In this document: positions 1 to 9,335 of the stretch, piece after piece
Position numbering within the stretch: the first letter of the stretch is position 1
Layout of the letters: every line of letters begins with the position of its first letter
Assembly: GCF_000003815.2 (NCBI RefSeq)
Contig: NC_049981.1
Location: forward strand, 9,522,210 to 9,552,298
Length of the DNA stretch: 30,089 nt
Source: Branchiostoma floridae
Lineage: Eukaryota > Chordata > Leptocardii > Amphioxiformes > Branchiostomatidae
Reading direction: 5' to 3'
Position numbers and translations under genes: made by a program
The notes under the pieces: model-generated
The model's database searches: none
Told to the model about the DNA's origin: nothing
What the model saw: the letters and a program-made list of their open reading frames with translations, nothing else

Positions 1-204
1 TCAGCTCCCCAAGGGGCGAGCTTGTATTCCGGGGGCAATGATGGGGTGATTGGTCAGGCCCCTAGAAAAACAGGGGGTGTTTTTTCTATTGAGAGGCATG
101 ATAGTTCCCCCATATAAACCTGGTGAGATAGGGTGGAAGTTCCGGCACCAAGGGACCAGTGAGTCTAGGGTGTGGATAGTTGTTCAGCGGGAGGGATCCG
201 CAGG

Positions 205-790
205 TTTCCCTGTGGGGGGATGGTATTCAGCCCCAAAGACAGGTATATTAACCTGTGTGTGGATGGTGATTAGCACCAGGGACAGGCATGTTTACCTGTG
301 TGTGGATGGTGTTCAGCACCAGGAACAGGCGTGTTTAAATGTGTGTGGATGGTGTTCAGCACCAGGGACAGGCGTGTTTACCTGTGGGTGGGTGGTGTTC
401 AGCACCAGGGACAGGTGTTTAAATGTGTGTGGATGGTGTTCAGCACCAGGGACAGGCGTGTTTAAATGTGTGTGGATGGTGTTCAGCACCAAGGACAGGC
501 ATTTTTTTCCTGTGGGTGGGTGGTATACAGCAATAGGGAAAGGCATGTTTGCATTTGTGGATGGTGTTCAGCACCAGGGACAGGCTTGTTTACCTGTGTG
601 TGGATGGTGTTCAGCACCAGGGACAGGTGTTTAAATGTGTTTGGATGTTGTTCAGCACCAGGGACAGGTGTTTAAATGTGTGTGGATGGTGTTCAGCACC
701 AAGGACAGGCATTTTTTTCCTGTGGGTGGGTGGTATACAGCAATAGGGAAAGGCGTGTTTGCATTTGTGGATGGTGTTCAGCACTATGTT
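205..790. repeat. 43-bp minisatellite with 210-bp higher-order period
   Basis: About 14 head-to-tail units carry the core GGATGGTGTTCAGCACC. Cores begin near 304, 347, 390, 431, 474, 517, 559, 602, 643, 684 and 769, so the step is 41-44 bp. A block of five units around 471-590, including the variant GGTATACAGCAATAGGG, recurs at about 681-790, offset by 210 bp. Each unit holds a small hairpin, GGTG-TTCAG-CACC. Long open frames on both strands come from the repeat lacking stops, not from a gene. Confidence 0.92.
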
Positions 791-1084
791 CAGTAGTATG
801 TTTCAGTATTCCAGAAAGATGGAAATGTTACAGATATTGAGTTCCATTTGCAAAAACTGTGGCAAAATAAATTTTGTCTGTGTAACTACATAGACTGTTT
901 GAATTTACATATTTCATAGGTGAGGGCTCGAATGTATAATGGCAGTTTTTGATATGTCTACTAGTAGGTGGTTTGTAAACATTTGTTTTTCGCTTGTGCC
1001 ACATTGCTCTACGTGGAATTAAAAAATTCTTGAGTCTGGAAAAGTGTGTGAGGTGCCTTGGGTGTTTTCATTATGTAATCACAT
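791..1084. other. no gene recognised
   Basis: AT-rich unique-looking sequence between the minisatellite and the SINE-like element. I see no splice-bounded coding segment, RNA gene or clear repeat. Confidence 0.5.
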
Positions 1085-1345
1085 GTAGTGGATTGGGTCG
1101 CAGGATGCAACTTCTGGGTGCTTGGCCCAGAACCCAGAGGCCTTGGGTTCCGATCCTGTCATGCTTTCCCTAATCCACACAGATGGAAAAATGGGTACCT
1201 GACTTTGGTTGGGGAGTTAAAGGGCTGGAAAGGAATAGGCAATGTCTCCAAAAACCACATCATACACGTACTCGTAACCCACTGCACCTACAGCCAGGCT
1301 TTTAGCCAGGCATGCGTCAACGTGTCATCTGGATGCACTATTTTC
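1085..1345 (+). mobile_element. tRNA-derived SINE-like element
   Basis: A tRNA-like head runs from about 1088 to 1165. It has an anticodon-arm-like stretch (GCTTGGCCCAGAACCCAGAG) followed by a B-box-like GGGTTCCGATCC. The tail after it (GGGCTGGAAAGGAATAGG, with A-rich text near 1250) has the style of invertebrate SINE bodies. The 87-codon frame across it has no coding character. No target-site duplication was found, so the ends are approximate. Confidence 0.5.
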
Positions 1346-1926
1346 ACTTAAAATCATCAAAAACTCTGCACCATGGAAGGTGGATGTCCCCAGACCCCCC
1401 TACAGTAGTCACTTACCGCGACTCACCAATAAATTTGGACTCCCTATTACAAAATCCTAGCTAAAAGCCTGCCTACAGCATTAATGGCACTACCTTTACA
1501 TTTACCTTCTCTACCTTTACTGTTACCTTTACATACAGATCAGTCTATCCATCTTAAACCAATCTTTCTAAGATCCTACACAACACCTTTTAGCTAGATA
1601 CTATCTTAATGATGTTGGTACCACAGAAGGTCAAGTGAGACATTTTATACATTAGTTAGAAATTGTGTATTCATTAGTAAAACATTTAGGAACATTTCAT
1701 CCTCTTTACACAGTTTTGATATTTGAATTACATTCAGTATGCATACACTGATGATGCATACACAAGGTATGAAATACCAGGTTGCTAAGTTGTCGTACAA
1801 CCATATTTTGCTTGGCACAACTTAGTTTCAAACTCAGATAGTGCTGCACATTCACTGGTTTCCAGCTGTCCAGTGTTGCTTTTCCACTGAATCTGCATTG
1901 TAATCGATTTTGCTTCATGGCGAATA
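1346..1926. other. no gene recognised
   Basis: AT-rich spacer with short CTACCTTTAC-type reiterations near 1490-1530. No coding exon or RNA gene is supported. Confidence 0.45.
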
Positions 1927-2537
1927 CTACCGTATATTCTCGAATAAAGTACGCACCCCAATTAAAGTACGCACCCCTGATTTTGGACAAGTCTTAGACA
2001 GATCTTTGGGACTGAAAGGTAAAATGGAAAAACTCAAATAAAGTACGCACCCCTTCTCCACCAGTTTTGAACAGACCTTTAACTAAATAAATTCGAATTT
2101 ATGATGTTTTCCCCAGGTCATTTTGCATAAAATAACCTGGGTTTACACTGTCATTGTCTCTATAAACTTGTGAATTGCCTGCTGCAAATTATAAAAATCA
2201 CTGAGAACTGGTAGAAGAAATCAGGCAAAACCAGTTGTACAAGTCAAAGTCACTAACTCAAAAGGATTGTATGCAAATGCAACTGTTAATATGTAAATCA
2301 TGTTAAGACAATTTCTTTGTTTCATGTTTAGACAACTTCAAGACAACAACAATGTGTATGTTTTGAAACATTACTAGAAGTGTAGCTCCACCTTGCTTTA
2401 TTTTAGGCTTTTCTTACCATTTACCTGTGCAGTGACCTCAAATAAAGTACGCACCCCAACTTTGGCAACAACTTGTAGCACCTTTTCAATTTTGAAAAGT
2501 TAAAAAAGTGCGTACTTTATTCGAGAATATACGGTAG
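1927..2537. mobile_element. MITE with 30-bp terminal inverted repeats
   Basis: The left end begins CTACCGTATATTCTCGAATA at 1927. The right end (2508-2537) is its exact reverse complement over 30 bp. Both ends are flanked by TA (1925-1926 and 2538-2539), as expected of a Tc1/mariner-type TA target duplication. Four direct copies of AATAAAGTACGCACCCC or a one-base variant lie inside, at 1943, 1961, 2037 and 2441, with an inverted copy in the right TIR. There is no transposase frame, so it is non-autonomous. The right TIR carries AATAAA on the minus strand about 210 bp past the stop of the zinc-finger gene. Confidence 0.9.
2516..2521 (-). promoter_or_regulatory. candidate poly(A) signal of the BTB zinc-finger gene
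   Basis: TTTATT on the plus strand reads AATAAA on the minus strand, about 210 bp downstream of the stop codon at 2732. It lies inside the MITE's right inverted repeat. The only closer near-match is an ATTAAA about 15 bp from the stop, which is probably too close. A second minus-strand AATAAA occurs near 2397. No transcript evidence is available. Confidence 0.35.
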
Positions 2538-2731
2538 TACTGGTTTTGTGGAATTACCTTTACCTATATCTAAAAATGTTAGCCAATAAACAACATTTTT
2601 GATGAAATGATGAAGTGATAAATTTAAAAGAGAAAAAAGAGTAACCCTACCTTCCGCCCCAATTTTTTCAGCACTGTAATCGAAAACACAATGCTGATTT
2701 TCCAAGGCCTAAAGTTTAATGACAAAAGTTT

Positions 2732-4707
2732 TTACTGTTCATCAGGTTTGGGATGCTGCGACCTTCTGTGACGCAGTAACATCCCCTTTGCTTTGAAGGC
2801 ATATCCGCAGTCCTGACAAACGAACGGGCGTGCGTTGCTGTGCTTGTACAGCTTGTGGGCACGGAGTGAGCTGTCGTACTTAAACACAGCGCTACACTCC
2901 GTACAACAGAACGCTTTGGGCGACATTTCAGCGGGGCTTTCCATGGCAATCTGATGATATTGTGACGGATTTGCTCCGGCGGCCATCATGGAAAACAATG
3001 CCTCATTCTGCGTAGTTGAAACGTCAGCACGAGATATGAAAGAACTGATGTTACTGACAGTAGTATTTCCTACACCACCTTGGTTTCCAAATGTTGAAGG
3101 ACATGTTACAACAGCCTGTCCGTGCCTCAAGGTCGTCTGTTGGTGTGACTTTGAGTTGTCTTCCCCAAGGTCATTACCTTCCCTCGTCACGGATGACTCT
3201 GTTGTACTTGCTACACCCTCCGACGTCAACAACATGGGAGTCGATTTTGGCAACATTGTTGAAAACATGTTGACCTGGTTGATAGTTTCACTGCCTGCAG
3301 TATCAGGGTCCACTCTAGGGGGCGTTGTTCTATCAAAAGTGTTACCATCTTCCTCTTTTTGATTGCCCTGTAGGCCAGCCTGCAGGAGTGAACCCCCTTC
3401 GGTAGTCCAACGTGTCGGGGCTTCTGTGCCGTCAACACCACTTTGATCCGGCATTATGTCACTGTGGTTGTGCCCTTGAACTTGTAAACTGTCCTCATAC
3501 TGTGCTACACTCGAATGGGATTTCTCCATGCTTGTGTCACCTGCTCTAGTAGGTGAAGTAGGTGTAGCACACTCGCTACTAGATACTGGTATGCTATCAG
3601 CAGGACATGAAGATTTATCGACAGCAGCAATACCTACTTGGGATGGCAAGGAGACACAAGTTTGCGGCCTTTTCTTGTGCACTCTAGAATGCCGCTTCAG
3701 CATGCTTTTATCCTTGAAGCTGTAGCCACAAGTAGAGCAGATGAACGGGCGGGCGTTGGAATGCTTGTAAAGCTTGTGTGCACGGAGGGAACTAGCATAC
3801 TTGAACGACGCCCCACACTTCACACAGACATGCTTGTTCTGGGGCCTGCTGTAAAAACTGGTGTCAAGACTACCTGACCTCGTGTCAGAGGTCACAGACC
3901 AAAGGTCAACTGATGCCAAGGGGTCAGAGGACATTGGGAAGAGACCTTGGAGGGAGTTCAAAGGTCCATAACCCCCGGTGGCAAAAGGTGGAAGAGATGC
4001 TTGCATATTTTGGTTTCCAGGTGGCACAACTGCTCTGTTTTGGGGATGAACATTCATGCTGTCTTTATCATATATCTCTTGGTGCTGTTGAAACAAAGTA
4101 TTTGCAATTGTGTTTATCCGATCGATAGAATGACTACTTGATACTGTAGTAACAACTGGTGAGAAGGATTCAGTGCTAGCTCCAAATGAACAGTCTGGAA
4201 ACTCAGAGTGTGAATGATGCTCAACCAAGGAAGGGTTGTCTTCAACTTCTGAAGAAAGTGTTGCATCGTTTTCTTCAGGTTCTTGTTTAATAGTGATAAG
4301 AGATGAAGTCAACACGTCCTTGCTGTTGTCCTGGCTAGACTGTAAACAACCTGTTTTGTTTACTTGTACCTCAGTCCCTTCACTCACTTCTCCCTGTCTG
4401 TAAACTACAGTGTTCTGACTACCGGACGTGTGATTGGCTGCACTGGATCTCCCATCATGCACTCCTTCAGGTCTGTTTCCTGTCTCAGACTGGAGAGCAG
4501 GTGTGTGTTTGGTTGAGCTGGACCTCCCATCATGCATTTCTCTCAGCCTGTTTCCAACATTGGCCTGGCTACCAGTCCTATGATTGGCTGGATAGCATCT
4601 TCCATCATGTGCTCTGTCCAATCCACTTCCACCCTGATTCACGTGATTGACAGCATCCCCTGATGTGTCTCTTGATACCCTGGGCCTGCTCTGAGTCTGA
4701 GATTCTC
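2732..4707 (-). CDS. BTB-ZF exon 4 (linker, four C2H2 zinc fingers, stop)
   Basis: The exon starts after a poly-T tract and TTACCAG at 4708 and runs to TAA at 2732-2734. The open frame continues upstream of 4642 to this acceptor; the codon at 4642 is GTG, so it is not the real start. Three 25-residue imperfect repeats beginning HDGR lie at about 4400-4620. Finger pair 1 (about 3678-3838) has CVKC...HKLYKH and CSTC...HSRVH. Pair 2 (about 2752-2912) has CTEC...HKLYKH and CQDC...HRRSQH. A lysine/glutamate motif IKQEPEE near 4280 matches a SUMO-acceptor consensus. No frame break is seen. Confidence 0.92.
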
Positions 4708-7700
4708 CTGGTAAGTAAAAAAAATAGATTAGAAATTAGAAATGTAATATGTTGTAGGCAAATACATAATGTTTACTTTCATAGGTCTATCCTAACAAAC
4801 TATTGCTCTGATTATTTTTACTCAAAAACATTCATATACATTTTGTATATGGTGACCAGCTACTCTAGCTCTGTCCTGCCACTTGCTACACAGTGTAATT
4901 GAACACCACAGGGTGTCTCCCACTTTATCAAAACCATGGCAACAGCTGTCTGGTCCAAGTCATCAACTTTATCTGTTTGGAACAGAATAAAAAGAGGAAG
5001 AAGAAACAGAGCAAAAACAATGTATTTCTGTTCCGTGAGGGTAAACAAAATAAAGATTTGCATAAACTTTTCAAAACACACTTGCTAGTATAACAAATAA
5101 GAATGTTTCTGCTAGTGATAGAATAATAACTATATATATTGATATACACAAACTATAATAGTAATCAAAAGTATTGACAGCAGTGGAATTCATATTCACC
5201 TCCTTCTGAAACACTGTTTTCCCTGTTGTCTTGCCTTCCATGTGGTATGGTTTCCATGGAAACTGTTGACCTCTGACCTACTAGCTGGGACTGTTGGAAG
5301 GTGTGACCCAGGTAGGCTGTACAGTCCTCCATGATGTCAGTCACCTGAGGGCAGTCAATGTGAAAGTTAACGTAAAAATAATCTATGTACAGTATTTACA
5401 GGTTCATTGTACTGAGGATGTTCTCCTTAGTAGCTCTTTTTTGACAAGCATATAATGAACAGTCAATTACAGCTTAACATCCCATCCTAAGGACTGCAAC
5501 TCTTTTTGGCAGCGTGCATGTCGGGTGAACGACACAGCCGAAATCGAACTCATGGCTTCTAGTTCCAGAGGAAGGGCCACTAACCCAACCCTTAACAGAG
5601 ACAGTGGGTGCCATAGACTTCCTGCGATTTATGATCCACTGCTCACCGAGTCACTTGTGCTATCTACAGAAGCAGTCACTGTGGATTGTTCATTCCTTGA
5701 CGAAGACTGGAGTTGTTCTGTTGAAAATTTAGGTGTGTGATTGCCAGTATGGTCATAATTACTAATGGATGAAAATTGATGCACTTATAGATGTCACCCA
5801 CACAATCACTTAGCTGTGACCTACCTGTAGGTACACAGCAGCCAGCATGACCTCCTGTGCATCCCCAGCTGTGAGGTGTAGCCTGGCTGTGTACATGTAG
5901 TCCAGCAGCACAGACTGTCTCCCTTCTCTGTCACCAGTCATTATAACTCCACACTGTTACAAACCTACCTGTAGGTACACAGCGGCCAGCATGACCTCCT
6001 GTGCATCCCCAGCTGTGAGGTGTAGCCTGGCTGTGTACATGTAGTCCAGCAGCACAGACTGTCTCCCTTCTCTGTCACCAGTCATTATAACTCCACACTG
6101 TTACAAACCTACCTGTAGGTACACAGCGGCCAGCATGACCTCCTGTGCATCCCCAGCTGTGAGGTGTAGCCTGGCTGTGTACATGTAGTCCAGCAGCACA
6201 GACTGTCTCCCTTCTCTGTCACCAGTCATTATAACTCCACACTGTTACAAACCTACCTGTAGGTACACAGCAGCCAGCATGACCTCCTGTGCATCCCCAG
6301 CTGTGAGATGTAGCCTGGCTGTGTACATGTAGTCCAGCAGCACAGACACACCCTTCTCTGTCACCAGTCGTAACTCCACACTGCTCGCCTCACTGTCTGT
6401 GAACAGGGCCTTAAAGTACCCAGAACACGCACACAGGACACCTCTGTGGGCAGGGAAGCTCCTGCTACCAACCTGGGAGACATGGATGGGTTATATTCAA
6501 GGCACAGCCCACTGATACAGTCTCCTATTCATTTATATAGACACCGTTCACACTCAAAGAACAAGCGGGTTAAACATGATCCGGATCAGAATTTTGAAAA
6601 GCATTCACACTCGTTTTCAAACAATCTGATTGATCATACACAATCCAAGCTGATTAGAATTTAAAAAAAAGTTGCCTTCAATGTGAAATCTTTATAAGTC
6701 ACTAAGTGGTTAGGGAGGTTGAATACATGACTGAACACACAGCCTATGGTATACCGAACAATAGAGTCTTCATTTTTGTTACTTACATCTTCTTTGGCCT
6801 TGAAATATTCTATGACATTAGCATACGTTTTCTGATATTCATTTGTGCAATCCACAGCATATATTTGCTTATTTTTCAGCTGCTTTGCATGATTTCCAGT
6901 ATGGCTGAAAACTTTGGGGAGGGGGGTCGGGTGGACACAAGAAAATTGATGCATTCACAGATGTCATCCATATGTAATGTATTGTATTTGTTTATTGTAA
7001 CTGTCGCGTTCTTGCGACCCTTCTTCGAGCGGGTGATCTATACCTGTTCGGGGAAGGGTGTTCTAGAACCGTCATAACGCGACCAGTAATGTGATTCAAA
7101 ATAAAAGCAGTCTGGATGTGATCGTCCTACAAGTGTGACGTTTGTCTTGTGTCTCCGTCTTTGGTCTTCCCTCCAACATTGGTGGCAGCGGTTATGCCGC
7201 TTTCGAGCGGCCGGACCCGTGATGAAACACCATCCTAGGCCCTCTATCCGCTACCGTGTCACCCGGTTCGCCCGGAGACCTTCGGCCAACCGCCTGATCG
7301 CCTGACAACGTCTACCATGTGCCAAGCCACCTCCACTCGCTGCCGCTGACCACAGAGCCCGACTCCACACCCTGAAGCCACCGTCGCTGACCGCGTGTAC
7401 CAGAGTCTCCTGTAGACCATGCCGCAGTCTTCATGGCCCGACCCAACTCGGATTTCACACCAAGGACCCGTCCCTGGGCGATGTCCGCCTCGACCACAGC
7501 TGCCCGTGTCACCAACCGTGGACTTTTGAGAATGAGCACCGGCGAAAACTTCTGCTGTGACCAGACCGAACTGTAAAAGGGCCTCTACTTGCTCCAGGAA
7601 GGCCACTGAACTGTCATGCCGCAAGACCTATGAACTTGAAATGTACTGCTGCACGATGTCCTGTCCAATGTGTTAAGTATTTTGTCTGGAGATTATTGTG

Positions 7701-8994
7701 ATATTGAGTATTGTGGTGCTTACCTAGGGAGAACTAGAGTCTGCGGGACGACACTCCTAGGAAGAAGACTACTTTGTCCTTTGTCAGAACCTGCGAGGTT
7801 GCTGATTGTCAAGGAAATATTGTCACGATGATTGAATTTTGTATATTGAACTATTTGAACTGATGCTTACCAAGTGTACTAGTAGAATCAATGACATTAT
7901 TGATGCCTGCGGGGCGACTACTGCTGGTAAGACTATCCTGACCACACTGAGGGTGTGCCCACATGTATTGTTTGTGTTTTAAGATAACGTTCTCTATGCC
8001 TTGACCGTAAGCCTGCGGGATAACGTTGATGCCTTGTTGAACCTATGCTGTGCTGTATTCTGAATTTTGACTGTGTGATGCTTGCCTAAGGAGCGCTGAC
8101 GTCTGCACGACGTCTCTCCTAGGAAGATCAATGGTTGTATGATGCTCACCTTAATAGATAGAATGACTGCCTACGGGCCGACCCTATTCCTAAGTGCTTA
8201 CTATTCTAGATGTGGAAACTGCGTGAACTTGCCTAGCTAGATGTGGAAACCGTGTATTTGTAGCTACATAGAACGACTGCCTGCGGGCCGACCCTATGGA
8301 ATGTTTGATATGTCCAATGTACAGTAGTTCTGTGCCTTGACGTACTTCAAAGTGGTGAGTCCACAGAAATATTTTTAGTATCGGAAACTAGCAGGTGAGG
8401 ACACCTGCTAAGTTGAGGGGGGAGGAATGTAATGTATTGTAATTGTTTATTGTAACTGTCGCGTTCTTGCGACCCTTCTTCGAGCGGGTGATCTATACCT
8501 GTTCGGGGAAGGGTGTTCTAGAACCGTCAGAACGCGACCAGTAATGTGATTCAAAATAAAAGCAGTCTGGATGTGATCGTCCTACAAGTGTGACGTTTGT
8601 CTTGTGTCTCCGTCTTTGGTCTTCCCTCCAACACATATATGAAGAATACTGGACTTTCCTGATGCATATCTCTCAAGAAGTATCATTTGAAGTATACTTT
8701 AACCAGTTGAGTTGATTATGTGTATTCAATGAGAAGTGTACATGCAAGGCTCGAAATACTTTTTAGTACTAAAAACTTTGTAGTTTGAGCCCTGACATGT
8801 ATGTATGTGTTGGCACCCAATATCTGCCTGAGTTTGCCATGTATTGTATTGTCTGAAATTTCAGTAAATCTAAATCTAAATACCTTAATGATGACATCAC
8901 ACATCTGTCCTGCCTGTCTCTGCTCCTGTAGACAGGTGAGGATACGGCTGGGGAGGGCGGGGTACTGGCAGGTGTGGGGCATAAGGGCAGCCAT
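2732..8994 (-). CDS. BTB/POZ C2H2 zinc-finger protein, four-exon gene model (815 aa)
   Basis: The model joins 8884-8994, 6257-6472, 5200-5344 and 2732-4707 (111, 216, 145 and 1976 bp), giving 816 codons including the stop. All junctions are GT-AG and keep phase. A BTB/POZ domain occupies roughly residues 24-125; visible motifs are CDVIIK, SFPAHRGVLCACSGYF, LLDYMYTARL and AAVYLQVTDI. A long acidic/Ser-Thr linker follows. Two pairs of C2H2 fingers lie at about residues 450-500 and 757-810. BTB-ZF proteins are generally nuclear DNA-binding regulators that dimerise through BTB; that role is inferred from family. The two finger pairs are near-copies (both contain SLRAHKLYKHSNARPF), so they arose by internal duplication. 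I cannot assign an orthologue. Non-coding 5' exons upstream may be missing from the model. Confidence 0.87.
4708..5199 (-). other. intron 3 of the BTB-ZF gene
   Basis: AT-rich sequence between donor GTGAAT at 5199 and the acceptor at 4708. I see no element or internal exon. The plus-strand GTAAGT at 4711 is a chance match within the minus-strand acceptor region. Confidence 0.7.
5200..5344 (-). CDS. BTB-ZF exon 3 (end of BTB, linker)
   Basis: 145 bp. The acceptor is CCCTCAG|GTGACTGAC and the donor GGAG|GTGAAT, entered in phase 0 and left in phase 1. It encodes VTDIMEDCTAYLGHTFQQSQ, the conserved helix at the end of BTB domains (...LQ-V-x-x-I-x-x-x-C), then a polar linker. The leftover G joins GA of exon 4 to make Gly. 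Confidence 0.85.
5500..5600 (-). mobile_element. possible tRNA-derived SINE fragment
   Basis: On the minus strand, GAGTTCGATTTCG resembles a tRNA B box, and GGGTTAGTGGCCC about 40 bp upstream resembles the A-box side. The copy is in intron 2 of the BTB-ZF gene. It is degenerate and has no defined ends. The 71-codon plus-strand frame over it is not considered coding. Confidence 0.3.
5825..6256 (-). repeat. three tandem 144-bp copies of the BTB exon end
   Basis: CTGTAGG donor edges occur at 5825, 5969, 6113 and 6257, exactly 144 bp apart. The first three units are almost base-identical; the visible change is one A/G in CAGCAGCC versus CAGCGGCC. Each contains 129 bp resembling the end of exon 2, the CTACAG|GTAGGT donor, and a GTAACAG that could serve as an acceptor. 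Read from the GTAACAG edge, each copy is an open 43-codon phase-0 segment. The intervening 15 bp reads GTA GGT TTG TAA, so unspliced read-through stops at once. The copies most simply lie within intron 2. Confidence 0.92.
6257..6472 (-). CDS. BTB-ZF exon 2 (core BTB domain)
   Basis: 72 codons, phase 0 at both ends. The acceptor is CTCCCAG|GTTGGT and the donor CTACAG|GTAGGT. It completes the BTB signature: AHRGVLCACSGYFKALF (the H-R-x-V-L-x-A-x-S-x-Y-F core) and LLDYMYTARLHL. The last third of this exon, with its donor, is the parent of the three tandem copies at 5825-6256. Confidence 0.88.
6473..6972 (-). other. intron 1 of the BTB-ZF gene, proximal part
   Basis: No gene is seen. Short AT-rich frames on both strands lack exon boundaries or recognisable motifs. 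The segment ends at the LTR element's CATA target site. Confidence 0.6.
6973..7178 (+). repeat. 5' LTR of the TRIM-like element
   Basis: 206 bp, TG...CA bounded, with AATAAA at about 7100. It is followed by the TGGTGGCAGCGG primer-site candidate. Confidence 0.92.
7730..8310 (+). repeat. CTGCGGGnnGAC motif reiterations inside the LTR element
   Basis: Variants of CCTGCGGGCCGAC, often followed by CCTA, recur near 7742, 7910, 8013, 8103, 8170 and 8280 at irregular 70-170-bp spacing within the non-coding interior. They resemble the remains of a degraded tandem repeat. No function is inferred. Confidence 0.5.
8428..8633 (+). repeat. 3' LTR of the TRIM-like element
   Basis: 206 bp, about 99% identical to the left LTR, preceded by a polypurine tract and followed by the CATA target-site copy. 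Confidence 0.92.
8638..8883 (-). other. intron 1 of the BTB-ZF gene, distal part
   Basis: No gene is seen. AAATCTAAATCTAAATACC at about 8865-8884 resembles the short oligonucleotide tail of a retroposon, but no body could be defined. Confidence 0.45.
8884..8994 (-). CDS. BTB-ZF exon 1 (start codon, N-terminal BTB)
   Basis: 37 codons from ATG at 8994 (MAALMPHTCQY...) to CDVIIK, then donor AAG|GTATTT, phase 0. The text PSRILTCLQEQRQAGQMCDV is the classic start of a BTB domain (short leader, helix, C-D-V). An in-frame upstream Met exists, but that extension lies in the 45-bp minisatellite. A TTTTACAG acceptor-like site on the minus strand lies about 20 bp upstream of the ATG, so a 5' UTR exon probably joins here. 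Start at 8994 preferred. Confidence 0.8.
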
Positions 8995-9004
8995 CCTTCC
9001 GCCT

Positions 9005-9335
9005 GTCAGCTGTAAAATACAGGTGGACAAAACAGCTAGAGATCTTGCCAGGTGCAAAATACAGGTGAGTGAAACACTCTGTCATTCCACTTGTCAGGTG
9101 CAAAATACAGGTGGATGAAACAACTCTAAGATTCCTCCTAACAGGGGCAAAATACAGGTGGATAAAACAACTCTTATTCCACCTGCCAGCTGCTCAATAC
9201 AGGTGGATAAAACAACTTTCAATTATTCCACCTTCCAGGTGCTGGATAAAACAACTTCCATTCAACCTGCCAGGTGCAAAAGACTGGAGGAGGATAAAAC
9301 AACTCTTATTTCCTCCTGGCTGGTGCAAAAATTAT
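9005..9335. repeat. 45-bp minisatellite at the 5' end of the BTB-ZF gene
   Basis: About seven degenerate units of CAAAATACAGGTGGATAAAA plus a variable CTCTTATTCCACCTGCCAGG part. Units start near 9013, 9055, 9101, 9148, 9193, 9241 and 9276 (42-48 bp apart). The array begins about 10 bp upstream of the BTB-ZF start codon. On the minus strand the first unit reads CCTGTATTTTACAG, an acceptor-like sequence. Confidence 0.85.

Larger units (their letters stand above)
6973..8633 (+). mobile_element. gene-less LTR retrotransposon (TRIM-like), complete
   Basis: Two 206-bp LTRs (6973-7178 and 8428-8633) start TGTAATG and end CCAACA. I see two differences between them (T/A near 6990, T/G in CGTCATAACG versus CGTCAGAACG). 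The flanks are CATA on both sides (6969-6972 and 8634-8637), a 4-bp target duplication. TGGTGGCAGCGG at 7180, two bases past the left LTR, fits a tRNA primer-binding site. GAGGGGGGAGGAA at about 8415-8427 is a polypurine tract against the right LTR. Each LTR has AATAAA (7100). The 1249-bp interior has no gag or pol frame, so it depends on another element. It sits antisense in intron 1 of the BTB-ZF gene. Confidence 0.93.

Noticed and set aside
50-634. 194-codon plus-strand frame and minus-strand companions
   Set aside because: Generated by the 43-bp minisatellite, whose unit has few stops in any frame; residues cycle as VCGWCSAPGTG with the repeat.
2988-3362. 124-codon plus-strand frame
   Set aside because: Antisense shadow of the zinc-finger exon, which has domain support on the other strand.
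4640-4642. GTG as start of the zinc-finger frame
   Set aside because: The frame stays open upstream to a poly-T acceptor at 4708, and upstream exons join in phase with a BTB domain.
4701-4716. plus-strand donor CTCCTG|GTAAGT
   Set aside because: It overlaps the minus-strand acceptor of the zinc-finger exon; no plus-strand exon is supported there.
7259-7624. 121-codon minus-strand frame inside the LTR element
   Set aside because: Opposite to the element's transcription, no gag/pol motif, GC-rich interior giving chance openness.
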